Shown piece by piece: positions 15,340-22,102 of a DNA stretch of 33,654 nt. The stretch is taken from assembly GCF_028698005.1 (NCBI RefSeq), contig NZ_JAQVEJ010000013.1:1-33654 (forward strand). Direction: 5' to 3'. Numbering within the stretch: position 1 is the first letter of the stretch; each line of letters starts with the position of its first letter. This stretch comes from Hydrogenophaga sp. (GTDB lineage Bacteria > Pseudomonadota > Gammaproteobacteria > Burkholderiales > Burkholderiaceae_C). The position numbers and the translations under genes are program-made. Under the pieces are notes generated by a model, which was not told the origin of the DNA, did not search any database, and was given only the letters and a program-made list of their open reading frames with translations.

Positions 15340-15451
15340 GTTTGCGCTCCTCAACCATAACGATGCCGGGTACCGAGCATTTCTTGTGCCAGATGAGGGT
15401 AACTCCCGATGCGCCGCCTTGGTGCATGGCCTACAGTATGGCCACTCGCTG

Positions 15452-15467
15452 CAGTGCCAAGGCACTG
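15452..15467. promoter_or_regulatory. Perfect 16-bp palindrome upstream of the small uncharacterised gene
   Basis: CAGTGCC-AA-GGCACTG is a perfect inverted repeat with 7-bp arms, about 113-128 bp upstream of the start at 15339. On the - strand it contains TTGGCA (15460-15455), a possible -35, with a weak -10 (TACTGT) 16 bp further on. It may be an operator for this gene, for the opposing candidate RNA, or for both. Confidence 0.35.
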
Positions 15468-15502
15468 TGTACCGCGGGGGACCGAGGAGACATAATCTAA
15501 AA

Positions 15503-15579
15503 CTCGAACGACATTGATCGATCAGCGTCCCTGAGAGATGCCAGACATGCACAACCGGCCCACAAGGCCGGTTTTTTTT
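15503..15579 (+). ncRNA. Candidate small RNA ending in a strong intrinsic terminator
   Basis: A strong + strand terminator at 15553-15579 has no + strand gene before it: the flanking genes (15339 and 15588) are both on the - strand and the nearest upstream + gene ended at 14981 without sharing this gap. A possible -10 CATAAT lies at 15491-15496, with no good -35. A transcript from about 15503 would be near 77 nt. It would contain the self-complementary TGATCGATCA (15515-15524) and then the terminator. The 5' end is a guess and I recognise no known RNA family. Confidence 0.4.
15553..15579 (+). terminator. Intrinsic terminator, + strand
   Basis: The stem AACCGGCC (15553-15560) pairs with GGCCGGTT (15566-15573) around a CACAA loop, and the T-run continues to 15579. 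It is oriented for + strand transcription. Read from the - strand, the kinase transcript would form the hairpin but with no U-tract after it. Confidence 0.85.
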
Positions 15580-15587
15580 GGGCGTCT

Positions 15588-16844
15588 TCAGGCCGACGGC
15601 AGCTCGATCACGAAGCGCGCGCCGCCCCCTTCGCGTTCCTCGCAGCGCGCGCTGCCGCCATGGCGCTGGGCGATCGTGCGCACCAGTGCCAGCCCCAGGC
15701 CGACGCCACCCTCGCGCTCGCTGGCACCGGGCAGGCGGAAGAAGGGCTCGAAGATGCGTTCGCGCAAGGCGGCCGGCACACCCGGTCCGCGGTCCTGCAC
15801 CACCAGGCGCAGGTGTGGCCCCTGCGCATCGCTGAACCGCTCCAGCCGCAAGGTGACGGCCGCTTCACCGGCCTCGGTGGCCGCCGTCCCCGTGCCGTAG
15901 CGGCGGGCATTTTCCAGCAGGTTGCGCACCAGCCGGCGCAGCAGCCGCGGGTGGCCTTGCACCAGCAGGGGGGCGCTGCCCTCGGCGATCTGCAGGTCGG
16001 CCCCCGTGCGTGCGCACTCCTCGGCGGCCAGACCGATCAGGTCGATTTCCTCGGTCGGCCCCAGGGCCTGCGGGTCGTCGGCGCGCGCATCGAGCCGGCT
16101 GGCCAGCAGGATCTCGTCGATCAACTGGTCCAGCTCCTCGATGCTGCGCGACATCTCGGCGCGCTGTGCGGCGGTGCCCGGGTCATGGCCCAGCAGTTCC
16201 AGGCCCATGCGCAGGCGTGCCAGTGGCGAGCGCAACTCGTGCGAGGCGTTGGCCAGCAAGGACTTGTGCGACAGCAGCAGGGTCTGTACCCGTTCGGCGG
16301 CGGCGTTGAAACGCCCGGCCAGGAAGGCCACTTCGTCGTGGCCCTGCACCGGCAGGCGGGTGCTGAGGTCGCCTCCGCCCCAGCGCTCGACGCCGCGTTG
16401 CAGCACCTCAAGCCGCTTGGTCAGGCGCCGCACGATGGGGTAGGCGCCCAGCGCGACGGCCAGCGCCACCAGCGTGAGCATCCAGAAAAAACCGGGGGTC
16501 GTGCGCAGCCACTCGTGGGCGCGGCCGCCCATCAGGGGGCTTTCCGGGGGGCGTTTGGCTCGGGGCAGCTGGATGTACAGCATCTGCCCGTCCTTCATCT
16601 GCACCTGGAATTCCAGCCCGGCACCGGGCACCCGCACCGCCTGTGCCGGGGCTTGCGCCAGAATGTCGCCGCCGCCGTTGCGGATGATGATGGTGCGCCC
16701 GGTGCGGCTGTCGTTCTGGGCGCGCTCGAAATCGAGCGCCATCTGCCAGAGCCAGCCCACGACCAGCGTCAGCACCGCGACCGCCGCCACCACGGCCAGC
16801 CAGATGCGCAGGTACAGCCTTTGGCCGAGAAAACCCCGGGTCAC
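15588..16844 (-). CDS. Sensor histidine kinase (CpxA/RstB-like)
   Basis: A 418-residue inner-membrane kinase. TM1 is at about 13-35, a small periplasmic domain of about 80 residues follows, and TM2 is at about 117-139. A HAMP linker runs to about 190. The H-box is NASHELRSPLARLR with the phosphorylated H202. The N-box is RRLVRNLLENARRYG, and the G-boxes are DRGPGVP and GGVGLGLAL, so the ATPase domain is complete. The small periplasmic sensor and the spacing resemble CpxA/RstB-type envelope sensors, and the signal is unknown. The start codon is GTG at 16844, supported by GGGAGGG about 8 bp upstream. The partner regulator gene lies 127 bp upstream across a repeat element. Confidence 0.92.
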   Translation of the reverse strand: MTRGFLGQRLYLRIWLAVVAAVAVLTLVVGWLWQMALDFERAQNDSRTGRTIIIRNGGGDILAQAPAQAVRVPGAGLEFQVQMKDGQMLYIQLPRAKRPPESPLMGGRAHEWLRTTPGFFWMLTLVALAVALGAYPIVRRLTKRLEVLQRGVERWGGGDLSTRLPVQGHDEVAFLAGRFNAAAERVQTLLLSHKSLLANASHELRSPLARLRMGLELLGHDPGTAAQRAEMSRSIEELDQLIDEILLASRLDARADDPQALGPTEEIDLIGLAAEECARTGADLQIAEGSAPLLVQGHPRLLRRLVRNLLENARRYGTGTAATEAGEAAVTLRLERFSDAQGPHLRLVVQDRGPGVPAALRERIFEPFFRLPGASEREGGVGLGLALVRTIAQRHGGSARCEEREGGGARFVIELPSA

Positions 16845-16885
16845 CGTCAGACCCTCCCGCGCAGCGGGGGCGCGTGGAGGCCGAC

Positions 16886-16972
16886 GATCCCGCCGCCGGG
16901 CCGCCCCAAGGCGGGATCAGCCCCCTCGGGGGGCAGCGACCCGCGCAGCGGTGGAGCGTGGGGGCTTTTTTT
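16886..16972. repeat. Dispersed intergenic repeat, copy A, between the regulator and kinase genes
   Basis: A structured element fills most of the 127-bp gap. GATCCCGCC (16886-16894) pairs with GGCGGGATC (16910-16918). AGCCCCC (16919-16925) pairs with GGGGGCT (16960-16966), followed by seven T residues (16966-16972). Bases 16924-16965 match, in reverse complement, the element at 31630-31671 at 38 of 42 positions. On the + strand it looks like a terminator, but the operon is read from the - strand, where no U-tract follows. Confidence 0.7.
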
Positions 16973-17685
16973 CATGCCTGTTGCTTCGCGAACACGTAGC
17001 CCACGCCACGCACCGTGAGGATGCGTTTGGGGTCTTTGCTGTCATCTTCGATGGCGTTGCGGATGCGTCCCACGTGCACGTCGATCGAGCGGTCGAAGGC
17101 CTCCAGTTCGCGCCCGCGCACGGCCTCCATGATCTGGTCGCGCGTGAGCACGCGGCCGGCGCGCTCGGCCATGGCCACCAGCAGGTCGAACTGGTAGGAG
17201 GTGAGTTCGCAGGCCCGGCCGCGCACCTGCACGGAGCGGGCATCGCGGTCGATCTCCAGCGAACCGAAACGCAGCACGGGCGTGATGCGCTCGGCCGGGA
17301 CGGCACCTTCGCCGCGGCGGCGCAGCACGGCGCGCACGCGGGCCAGCAATTCGCGCGGCTCGAAGGGTTTGGGCAGGTAGTCGTCGGCACCCAGTTCCAG
17401 CCCGATGATGCGGTCCATCGGGTCACCCTTGGCCGTCAGCATCAGCACCGGGGTGCGGGCCAGGCCGTTGGGCAGCGCGCGGATGCGGCGGCACACTTCC
17501 AGGCCGTCGATGCCCGGCATCATCAGGTCCAGGATGACCAGCGCCGGCTGGATCAGCGGTAACTGCTCCAGACCGGTTTCGCCGTCGCCGGCGTGGGTCA
17601 CCTCGTAGCCGGACTGCGCCAGGTAGGCCGAAACCATCTGGGCCAGGCGGGCATCGTCCTCGATCATCAGCAGGCGGGAAGTCAT
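16972..17685 (-). CDS. OmpR/PhoB-family response regulator
   Basis: A 237-residue DNA-binding regulator paired with the kinase downstream. The receiver domain (about 1-120) has the acidic pair D10-D11, phospho-acceptor D53 in ILDLMMPG, switch T84 in LMLTAKG and K106 in DYLPKPF, so it is fully competent. The C-terminal winged helix (about 135-237) shows ELTSYQFDLLVAMA, IDVHVGRIRNAIEDD and VRGVGYVF, typical of the OmpR family. There is no Shine-Dalgarno before the ATG. A -10-like TACACT ends 6 nt before the start codon, so the mRNA may be leaderless. A CpxR-like box lies about 150 bp upstream. The specific name (RstA, CpxR or other) cannot be fixed from sequence. Confidence 0.92.
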   Translation of the reverse strand: MTSRLLMIEDDARLAQMVSAYLAQSGYEVTHAGDGETGLEQLPLIQPALVILDLMMPGIDGLEVCRRIRALPNGLARTPVLMLTAKGDPMDRIIGLELGADDYLPKPFEPRELLARVRAVLRRRGEGAVPAERITPVLRFGSLEIDRDARSVQVRGRACELTSYQFDLLVAMAERAGRVLTRDQIMEAVRGRELEAFDRSIDVHVGRIRNAIEDDSKDPKRILTVRGVGYVFAKQQA

Positions 17686-17691
17686 GCGTTC

Positions 17692-17697
17692 AGTGTA
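17692..17697 (-). promoter_or_regulatory. Possible -10 element of the regulator/kinase operon
   Basis: On the - strand TACACT is followed by GAACGC and then the ATG at 17685, so the expected transcription start falls on the first base of the start codon. There is no good -35, only a T7 run (17715-17709) upstream. Activation by a regulator bound further upstream would fit. Confidence 0.35.
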
Positions 17698-17829
17698 GCG
17701 GGCAGAACAAAAAAAGATCCCATGCGCCACCGCCTTGTCCCGAGGGCGTGCGCGCCCTGGGGCGGGCCGGTGGCCCGGGAGGGATACCGTCATCTTGCCT
17801 TCGGGGTGTGTCGCGCGCTTGCCGCCAGC

Positions 17830-17844
17830 GTAAAGAAATGTGAA
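17830..17844. promoter_or_regulatory. CpxR-like box (direct repeat)
   Basis: GTAAA-GAAAT-GTGAA matches the CpxR consensus GTAAA-N5-GTAAA at 9 of 10 specified positions. It lies in the gap between the ampG stop codon and the regulator gene, about 152 bp from the regulator start. Direct repeats with this 10-bp period are the usual targets of OmpR-family regulators, so autoregulation of the two-component system is plausible. Confidence 0.45.
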
Positions 17845-17858
17845 TGGCCGCGGGGATG

Positions 17859-19238
17859 TCAGCGCGGCCCCGCTGCCGCGGCTGCCGCCGGTGGCACGGC
17901 GCGCGCCGCCAGCGCGATCAGCGCCAGCACCGGCAGGCCCAGCGCGGCGGTGCCGATGAAGAAGCTCGTGTAGCCATGGGCATCGACGAAGGCGCCGGAA
18001 AAACCGGCCAGCCACTTGGGCGCCAGCAGCATCATCGAGCTGAACAGGGCGTACTGCGTGGCCGAGTAGCTCACGTTCGTCAGGCCCGAGAGGTAGGCGA
18101 TGAAGGCGGCCGAGGCGATGCCGGCGCTGAGGTTGTCGGCCGAGACGACGGCGATCAGCGCGGTGACGTCGTGGCCGTGGCCGGCCAGCCAGGCGAACAG
18201 CAGGTTGGTGGCGGCCGACAGCAGCGCGCCCAGCATGAGCACGCGCATCACGCCCAGGCGCAGCGACAGCGCACCGCCCACGAAGGCGCCCGCCAGCGTC
18301 ATGATCACGCCGTACACCTTGGTGACGGCGGCCACCTCGTCCTTGCTGTAGCCCATGTCGACGTAGAACGGGTTGGCCATGATGCCCATCACCACGTCGC
18401 TGATGCGGTAGACGCCGATCAGCGCCAGGATCAGCACGGCGTGCATGCCGTGGCGGCGCAGGAAGTCCGCGAAGGGCTCGACGAGCGCGCCGCGCAGCCA
18501 TTCGCGCGCGTTGCGCGCGGGCGGCTGCGGTGCCGGCACCGGTTCGCGCGAGAACAGCACCGTGAGCACGCCCACCGCCATCGACGCGGCCATCACCAGG
18601 TAGGCGGTGGCCCAGGCGCCGTTCTGGTAGGCGGCGCCGTCCAGGCCGGCCGGTGCCTCGGCGCGCGCGGCCAGCCACAGCACGCCGGCGCCGGCCCAGA
18701 TCATGGCCAGCCGGTAGCCGGTCTGGTAGGTGGCGGCCAGCACGCCCTGGTGGCGGGTGTCGGCCGACTCGATGCGGAAGGCGTCCAGCGCGATGTCCTG
18801 GGTGGCCGAGGCGAAGGCCACGGCCAGGGCGCACCAGACCATGGTGTCGAGCGCGCCGCGCGGGTCGGCCAGCGCCATGCCCGCGAGCGCGGCCATGATG
18901 GCCAGTTGCGAGACCAGCAGCCAGCTGCGCCGCCGGCCCAGCCAGCGCGTGAGCAGCGGGAGGGGCAGGCGGTCCACCAGCGGTGACCACACCCATTTGA
19001 AACCGTAGGCCAGCCCGACCCAGCTCAGGTAGCCGATGGTGGTGCGGTCCAGCCCGGCCTCGCGCAGCCGGAAGCTCAGCGTGCCCAGCACCAGCAGCAG
19101 CGGCAGCCCGGCCGAGAAGCCGAGCGCGAACATGCGCAGGCTGGCAGGCTCGAGGTAGGCACGCAGCGTCTCGCCCCAGGTCGGGCGTGGCTCGGTGTCG
19201 CTGGCGGATGGGGGACGCGTGACGGGGTGCTCGGGCAT
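17859..19238 (-). CDS. ampG: AmpG-family muropeptide permease
   Basis: A 459-residue major facilitator protein with about 12-14 membrane helices. It imports GlcNAc-anhydroMurNAc peptides from the periplasm for peptidoglycan recycling and, in some species, for induction of AmpC beta-lactamase. AmpG-like stretches include GFSAGLPLLLVLGTLSFRLRE, VGLAYGFKWVWSPLVDRL, the ATQDIALDAFRIE segment, and ADNLSAGIASAAFIAYLS near the C-terminus. It is of full length, with a short hydrophilic N-terminal tail. Its start is 52 bp from the divergent M48 protease gene. No ampC, ampD or ampR is visible in the window. Confidence 0.9.
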   Translation of the reverse strand: MPEHPVTRPPSASDTEPRPTWGETLRAYLEPASLRMFALGFSAGLPLLLVLGTLSFRLREAGLDRTTIGYLSWVGLAYGFKWVWSPLVDRLPLPLLTRWLGRRRSWLLVSQLAIMAALAGMALADPRGALDTMVWCALAVAFASATQDIALDAFRIESADTRHQGVLAATYQTGYRLAMIWAGAGVLWLAARAEAPAGLDGAAYQNGAWATAYLVMAASMAVGVLTVLFSREPVPAPQPPARNAREWLRGALVEPFADFLRRHGMHAVLILALIGVYRISDVVMGIMANPFYVDMGYSKDEVAAVTKVYGVIMTLAGAFVGGALSLRLGVMRVLMLGALLSAATNLLFAWLAGHGHDVTALIAVVSADNLSAGIASAAFIAYLSGLTNVSYSATQYALFSSMMLLAPKWLAGFSGAFVDAHGYTSFFIGTAALGLPVLALIALAARAVPPAAAAAAGPR

Positions 19239-19278
19239 CGGCAGGGCAAGGATGCGCGCCAGCGGCGCGTGGTTTGCC

Positions 19279-19284
19279 TATTAT
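19279..19284 (+). promoter_or_regulatory. Possible -10 element giving a leaderless M48 protease mRNA
   Basis: TATTAT is followed by TGACGC and then ATG 19291, so the predicted transcription start coincides with the start codon. The same 6-nt spacing is seen before the response regulator gene at 17685. No -35 is evident and no Shine-Dalgarno precedes the ATG. Confidence 0.4.
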
Positions 19285-19290
19285 TGACGC

Positions 19291-20169
19291 ATGTGCATCC
19301 TCTGCGATTTCAAGTCATCCGCTGCCGTCCGGGGTGACGGCGGCAGCCACCGCTGGTCGGCGCGCCGGGGCTTCCTGAAAGCGGCCGCTGCCGGTGCGGC
19401 CACGGCCGCGGGCGGCGCCGCGCTGGCACAGGTGGACGTGGGCAAGTCCTCGTCGCTGCGCAAGCTGGTGCCGGCCGAGACGCTGGAAAATGCCGCCAAC
19501 CAGCAATACCTGCAGATGCTCCAGGAGGCCAGCGGCCAGAAGGCCCTGCTGCCGGCCAGCGACCCGCAGGTGCAGCGTCTGCACGGCATCGCCCGGCGCC
19601 TCATCCCGTTCACGGCGGCCTGGAACGACCGCGCCAGACAGTGGAAGTGGCAGGTCAACCTGATCCGCAGCGAGCAGATCAACGCCTTTTGCATGCCGGG
19701 CGGCAAGATCGCCTTCTACACGGGCATCCTGGATCAACTCCGGCTGACCGACGACGAGACGGCCATGATCATGGGCCACGAGATGGCGCATGCGCTGCGC
19801 GAGCACGCGCGCGAGCGGGTGGCCAAGAGCACCGCCACCAGCGTCGGCCTGCGCCTGGGCGCGGCACTGCTCGGCCTGGGCGAGCTCGGCGACGTGGCGG
19901 CCAACCTGGGCGCGCAGCTGCTCACGCTCAAGTTCAGCCGCGAGGACGAAAGCGAGGCCGACCTGGTCGGTCTGGAGCTGGCCGCGCGCGGGGCCTTCCA
20001 GCCCCGGGCCGGCGTCAGCCTGTGGCAGAAGATGGCCGCCGTCCAGCAGGGCAAAGGCATCGAGTTCCTCTCGACCCACCCCAGCGGCCCGGCCCGCATC
20101 CGCGAACTGGAAGCCAACGTGCCCAAGGTCCAGCGGCTGTATGAACAGGCCGCCCGGCCGCCTCGCTGA
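19291..20169 (+). CDS. M48 family zinc metalloprotease with a Tat signal
   Basis: A 292-residue periplasmic protease of the M48 (Ste24/HtpX/BepA/LoiP) group. The zinc site is H163-E164-M-A-H167 in MGHEMAHALREH. The third ligand is probably E222 in the EADLVGL motif. The upstream substrate-groove segment NAFCMPGGKIAFYTGIL is also typical. The N-terminus carries a twin-arginine motif ARRGFLK (R25-R26) and an Ala-rich hydrophobic stretch ending in ALAQ near residue 47, so it should be exported folded. An unusual 24-residue n-region with CILC precedes it. Relatives degrade misfolded outer-membrane or secreted proteins. A 6-bp hairpin (20159-20173) overlaps its stop codon, and the next gene is convergent, 15 bp away. 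Confidence 0.88.
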   Translation: MCILCDFKSSAAVRGDGGSHRWSARRGFLKAAAAGAATAAGGAALAQVDVGKSSSLRKLVPAETLENAANQQYLQMLQEASGQKALLPASDPQVQRLHGIARRLIPFTAAWNDRARQWKWQVNLIRSEQINAFCMPGGKIAFYTGILDQLRLTDDETAMIMGHEMAHALREHARERVAKSTATSVGLRLGAALLGLGELGDVAANLGAQLLTLKFSREDESEADLVGLELAARGAFQPRAGVSLWQKMAAVQQGKGIEFLSTHPSGPARIRELEANVPKVQRLYEQAARPPR

Positions 20170-20184
20170 GGCGACCTGAACCGG

Positions 20185-20820
20185 TCAGTCCCGCACGTAG
20201 GGGTTGAAGCGCCGTTCCTCGCCGAACGTGCTCTCCGGCCCGTGGCCGGGGATGAACACGGTGTCGTCGCCCATGGGCCACAGGCGCTCCCGGATGCTGC
20301 GGATGAGCTGGGCGTGGTCGCCCTGCGGGAAGTCGGTGCGGCCAATGCTGCCGGCGAACAGCACGTCGCCGACGAAGGCGCGCCGCGCCTCGGGCGAGTG
20401 GAACACCACATGGCCGGGTGTGTGGCCGGGGCAGTGGCGCACGTTGAGCGTGCAGTGGCCGATGCGCACCGTGTCGCCGTCGGTCAGCCAGCGTGTGGGG
20501 GTGAAGTGGCCGGCCGGCGGGAAGCCGAACATCTGGCTTTGCCGGGGCAGGCCATCGATCCAGAACTGGTCGCCCGGGTGCGGGCCGATGATGGGCAACT
20601 GCAGGCGTTCGGCCAGCGCCGCCGTGCCGCCGGCGTGATCGATGTGGGCGTGGGTCAGCCAGATGGCCTTGAGCGTGACGCCCAGCTGAGCGGCCTCCGC
20701 CTCGATGCGGTCGAGGTCGCCCCCCGGGTCGATGACGGCCGCTTCCATGGTCTCGTCGCACCAGACGATGGAGCAGTTCTGGGCGAAGGCGGTCACGGGG
20801 ATGGTGCGGTACTGAAGCAT
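20185..20820 (-). CDS. Metallo-beta-lactamase-fold hydrolase, YcbL/glyoxalase II-like
   Basis: A 211-residue hydrolase with the binuclear metal motif H57-A-H59-I-D61-H62 (THAHIDH). Further ligands are in RHCPGHTPGHV, the GDVLF aspartate and the last histidine in FIPGHGPES. The length and the segments MLQYRTIPVTAFAQNC and GSIGRTDFPQGD match YcbL-type glyoxalase II-like enzymes, which hydrolyse S-lactoylglutathione or related thioesters. Cytoplasmic, complete. It starts 30 bp after the CoA-transferase stop on the same strand, so it is probably the last gene of the lysR/CoA-transferase transcript. Confidence 0.9.
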   Translation of the reverse strand: MLQYRTIPVTAFAQNCSIVWCDETMEAAVIDPGGDLDRIEAEAAQLGVTLKAIWLTHAHIDHAGGTAALAERLQLPIIGPHPGDQFWIDGLPRQSQMFGFPPAGHFTPTRWLTDGDTVRIGHCTLNVRHCPGHTPGHVVFHSPEARRAFVGDVLFAGSIGRTDFPQGDHAQLIRSIRERLWPMGDDTVFIPGHGPESTFGEERRFNPYVRD

Positions 20821-20850
20821 GGCGGTCGTCGTGGGGTCCGGGATGGCGTG

Positions 20851-22068
20851 TCAGCGGATGAGTCCGCGCTGGCGCAAGGCGGCGATCTGCTCATCGCTGT
20901 GGCCGAGTTCGCGCAGCACGGCGTCGGTGTCCTCGCCCAGGTGGGGCGCGGGGTGGCGTATCCCGCCCGGTGTGGCCGAGAGCTTGGGCACGATGCCGGG
21001 CACGTCGAGTTCGTGGCCGTCGCGCGTGCGCTGCGTCAGGATCATGTCACGGGCCCGGTAATGCGGGTCTTCGGCAATGTCCCGGGCGGTGTAGATGCGG
21101 CCCGCCGGCACGTTCACGGCGTCCAGCGCGGTCAGCACCTCGCTCACCGTGCGCTGCCCGGTCCAGTCGCCGATGGCACCGTCGATCTCGGCCACGGCGG
21201 CCACGCGGCCGGTGTTGTGGGCCAGATCGGGCCGCTCGCCCAGGTCGGGCCGGCCGATCGCCTTCATCAGGCGCTTGAAGATGCTGTCGCCGTTGCCGGC
21301 CACCAGCACCTGGCCGTCGGTGCAGCGGTAGGCGTTGGACGGCGCGATGCCGGGCAGCGCGCTGCCGGCGGGCTCGCGCACCGCGCCGAAGGCGCTGTAC
21401 TCGGGCAGCAGGCTTTCCATCACGTTGAACACCGCCTCGTGCAGCGCGACGTCGATGACCTGGCCGCGGCCGGTGGCGTGCCGGTGATGGAGCGCCGCCA
21501 GGATGCCGATGACCCCGTGCAGCGAGGCCAGCGTGTCGCCGATGGACACGCCACAGCGCACCGGCACACGGCCCGGCTCGCCGGTGAGGTGGCGCAAGCC
21601 GCCCATGGCTTCGCCGACGACGCCGAAGCCCGGCTTGTCGCGGTAGGGGCCGGTCTGGCCGTAGCCGGAGATGCGCAGCAGGATCAGCCCCGGGTTGGCG
21701 GCCGCCAGTGTCTCGTAATCCATGCCCCAGGCCTCGAGCGTGCCGGGGCGGAAATTCTCGACCAGCACGTCGGCCTGCGCGGCCAGCGCGCGCGCGATCG
21801 CCTGGCCTTCGGGCTGGCGCAGGTCCAGCGCGATGGAGCGCTTGTTGCGCGACTGCACCTGCCACCAGACCGAAGTGCCGTCCTGGATGAGACGCCACTG
21901 GCGCAGCGGATCGCCCCCTTCGGGCGGCTCGATCTTGATCACGTCGGCGCCGAAGTCGCCCAGGGTCTTGGCGGCGAACGGGCCGGCAATGAGCTGGCCC
22001 ATCTCGAGCACCTTGAGGCCCTGCAGCGGGCCGGCGGTCGTGGCGGTCGGGGTACGGGTTTCGGTCAT
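20851..22068 (-). CDS. Class III CoA-transferase (CaiB/BaiF family)
   Basis: A 405-residue enzyme that moves CoA between acids through covalent aspartyl intermediates. The catalytic aspartate is D178 in the GVSIGDTLAS segment. The N-terminal GLKVLEMGQLIAGPFAAKTLGDFGADVIKIE pattern is typical (residues 18-47), as are LVENFRPGTLEAWG and the TGRGQVIDVALHEA segment. The acyl substrate cannot be inferred: family members use formate/oxalate, carnitine, succinate, itaconate and aromatic acids. I chose ATG 22068 (MTETRT) over an upstream in-frame start because the latter would overlap the end of lysR. The LysR gene precedes it by 34 bp on the same strand. Confidence 0.9.
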   Translation of the reverse strand: MTETRTPTATTAGPLQGLKVLEMGQLIAGPFAAKTLGDFGADVIKIEPPEGGDPLRQWRLIQDGTSVWWQVQSRNKRSIALDLRQPEGQAIARALAAQADVLVENFRPGTLEAWGMDYETLAAANPGLILLRISGYGQTGPYRDKPGFGVVGEAMGGLRHLTGEPGRVPVRCGVSIGDTLASLHGVIGILAALHHRHATGRGQVIDVALHEAVFNVMESLLPEYSAFGAVREPAGSALPGIAPSNAYRCTDGQVLVAGNGDSIFKRLMKAIGRPDLGERPDLAHNTGRVAAVAEIDGAIGDWTGQRTVSEVLTALDAVNVPAGRIYTARDIAEDPHYRARDMILTQRTRDGHELDVPGIVPKLSATPGGIRHPAPHLGEDTDAVLRELGHSDEQIAALRQRGLIR

Positions 22069-22102
22069 GGGTCGGGGTGCGGCGGCATGCGAAAGCGGCA
22101 TC

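Noticed and set aside
15525-15552. CTGAGAG before the candidate sRNA terminator as part of a TPP riboswitch
   Set aside because: The other conserved THI-box parts are missing and no thiamine gene follows.
15538-15900. Small + strand ORF starting just before the terminator at 15553
   Set aside because: It runs through the terminator and into sequence antisense to the kinase gene, with a composition typical of shadows.
16919-16972. Intrinsic terminator ending a + strand gene
   Set aside because: It has a stem and T-run on the + strand, but no + strand transcript is expected there. The same sequence recurs at 31630, so it is better read as a repeat element.
16972-18996. 674-codon frame joining the response regulator to an upstream extension
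   Set aside because: Only the last 237 codons encode a protein family. The extension is out of frame with ampG, which occupies the same strand there.
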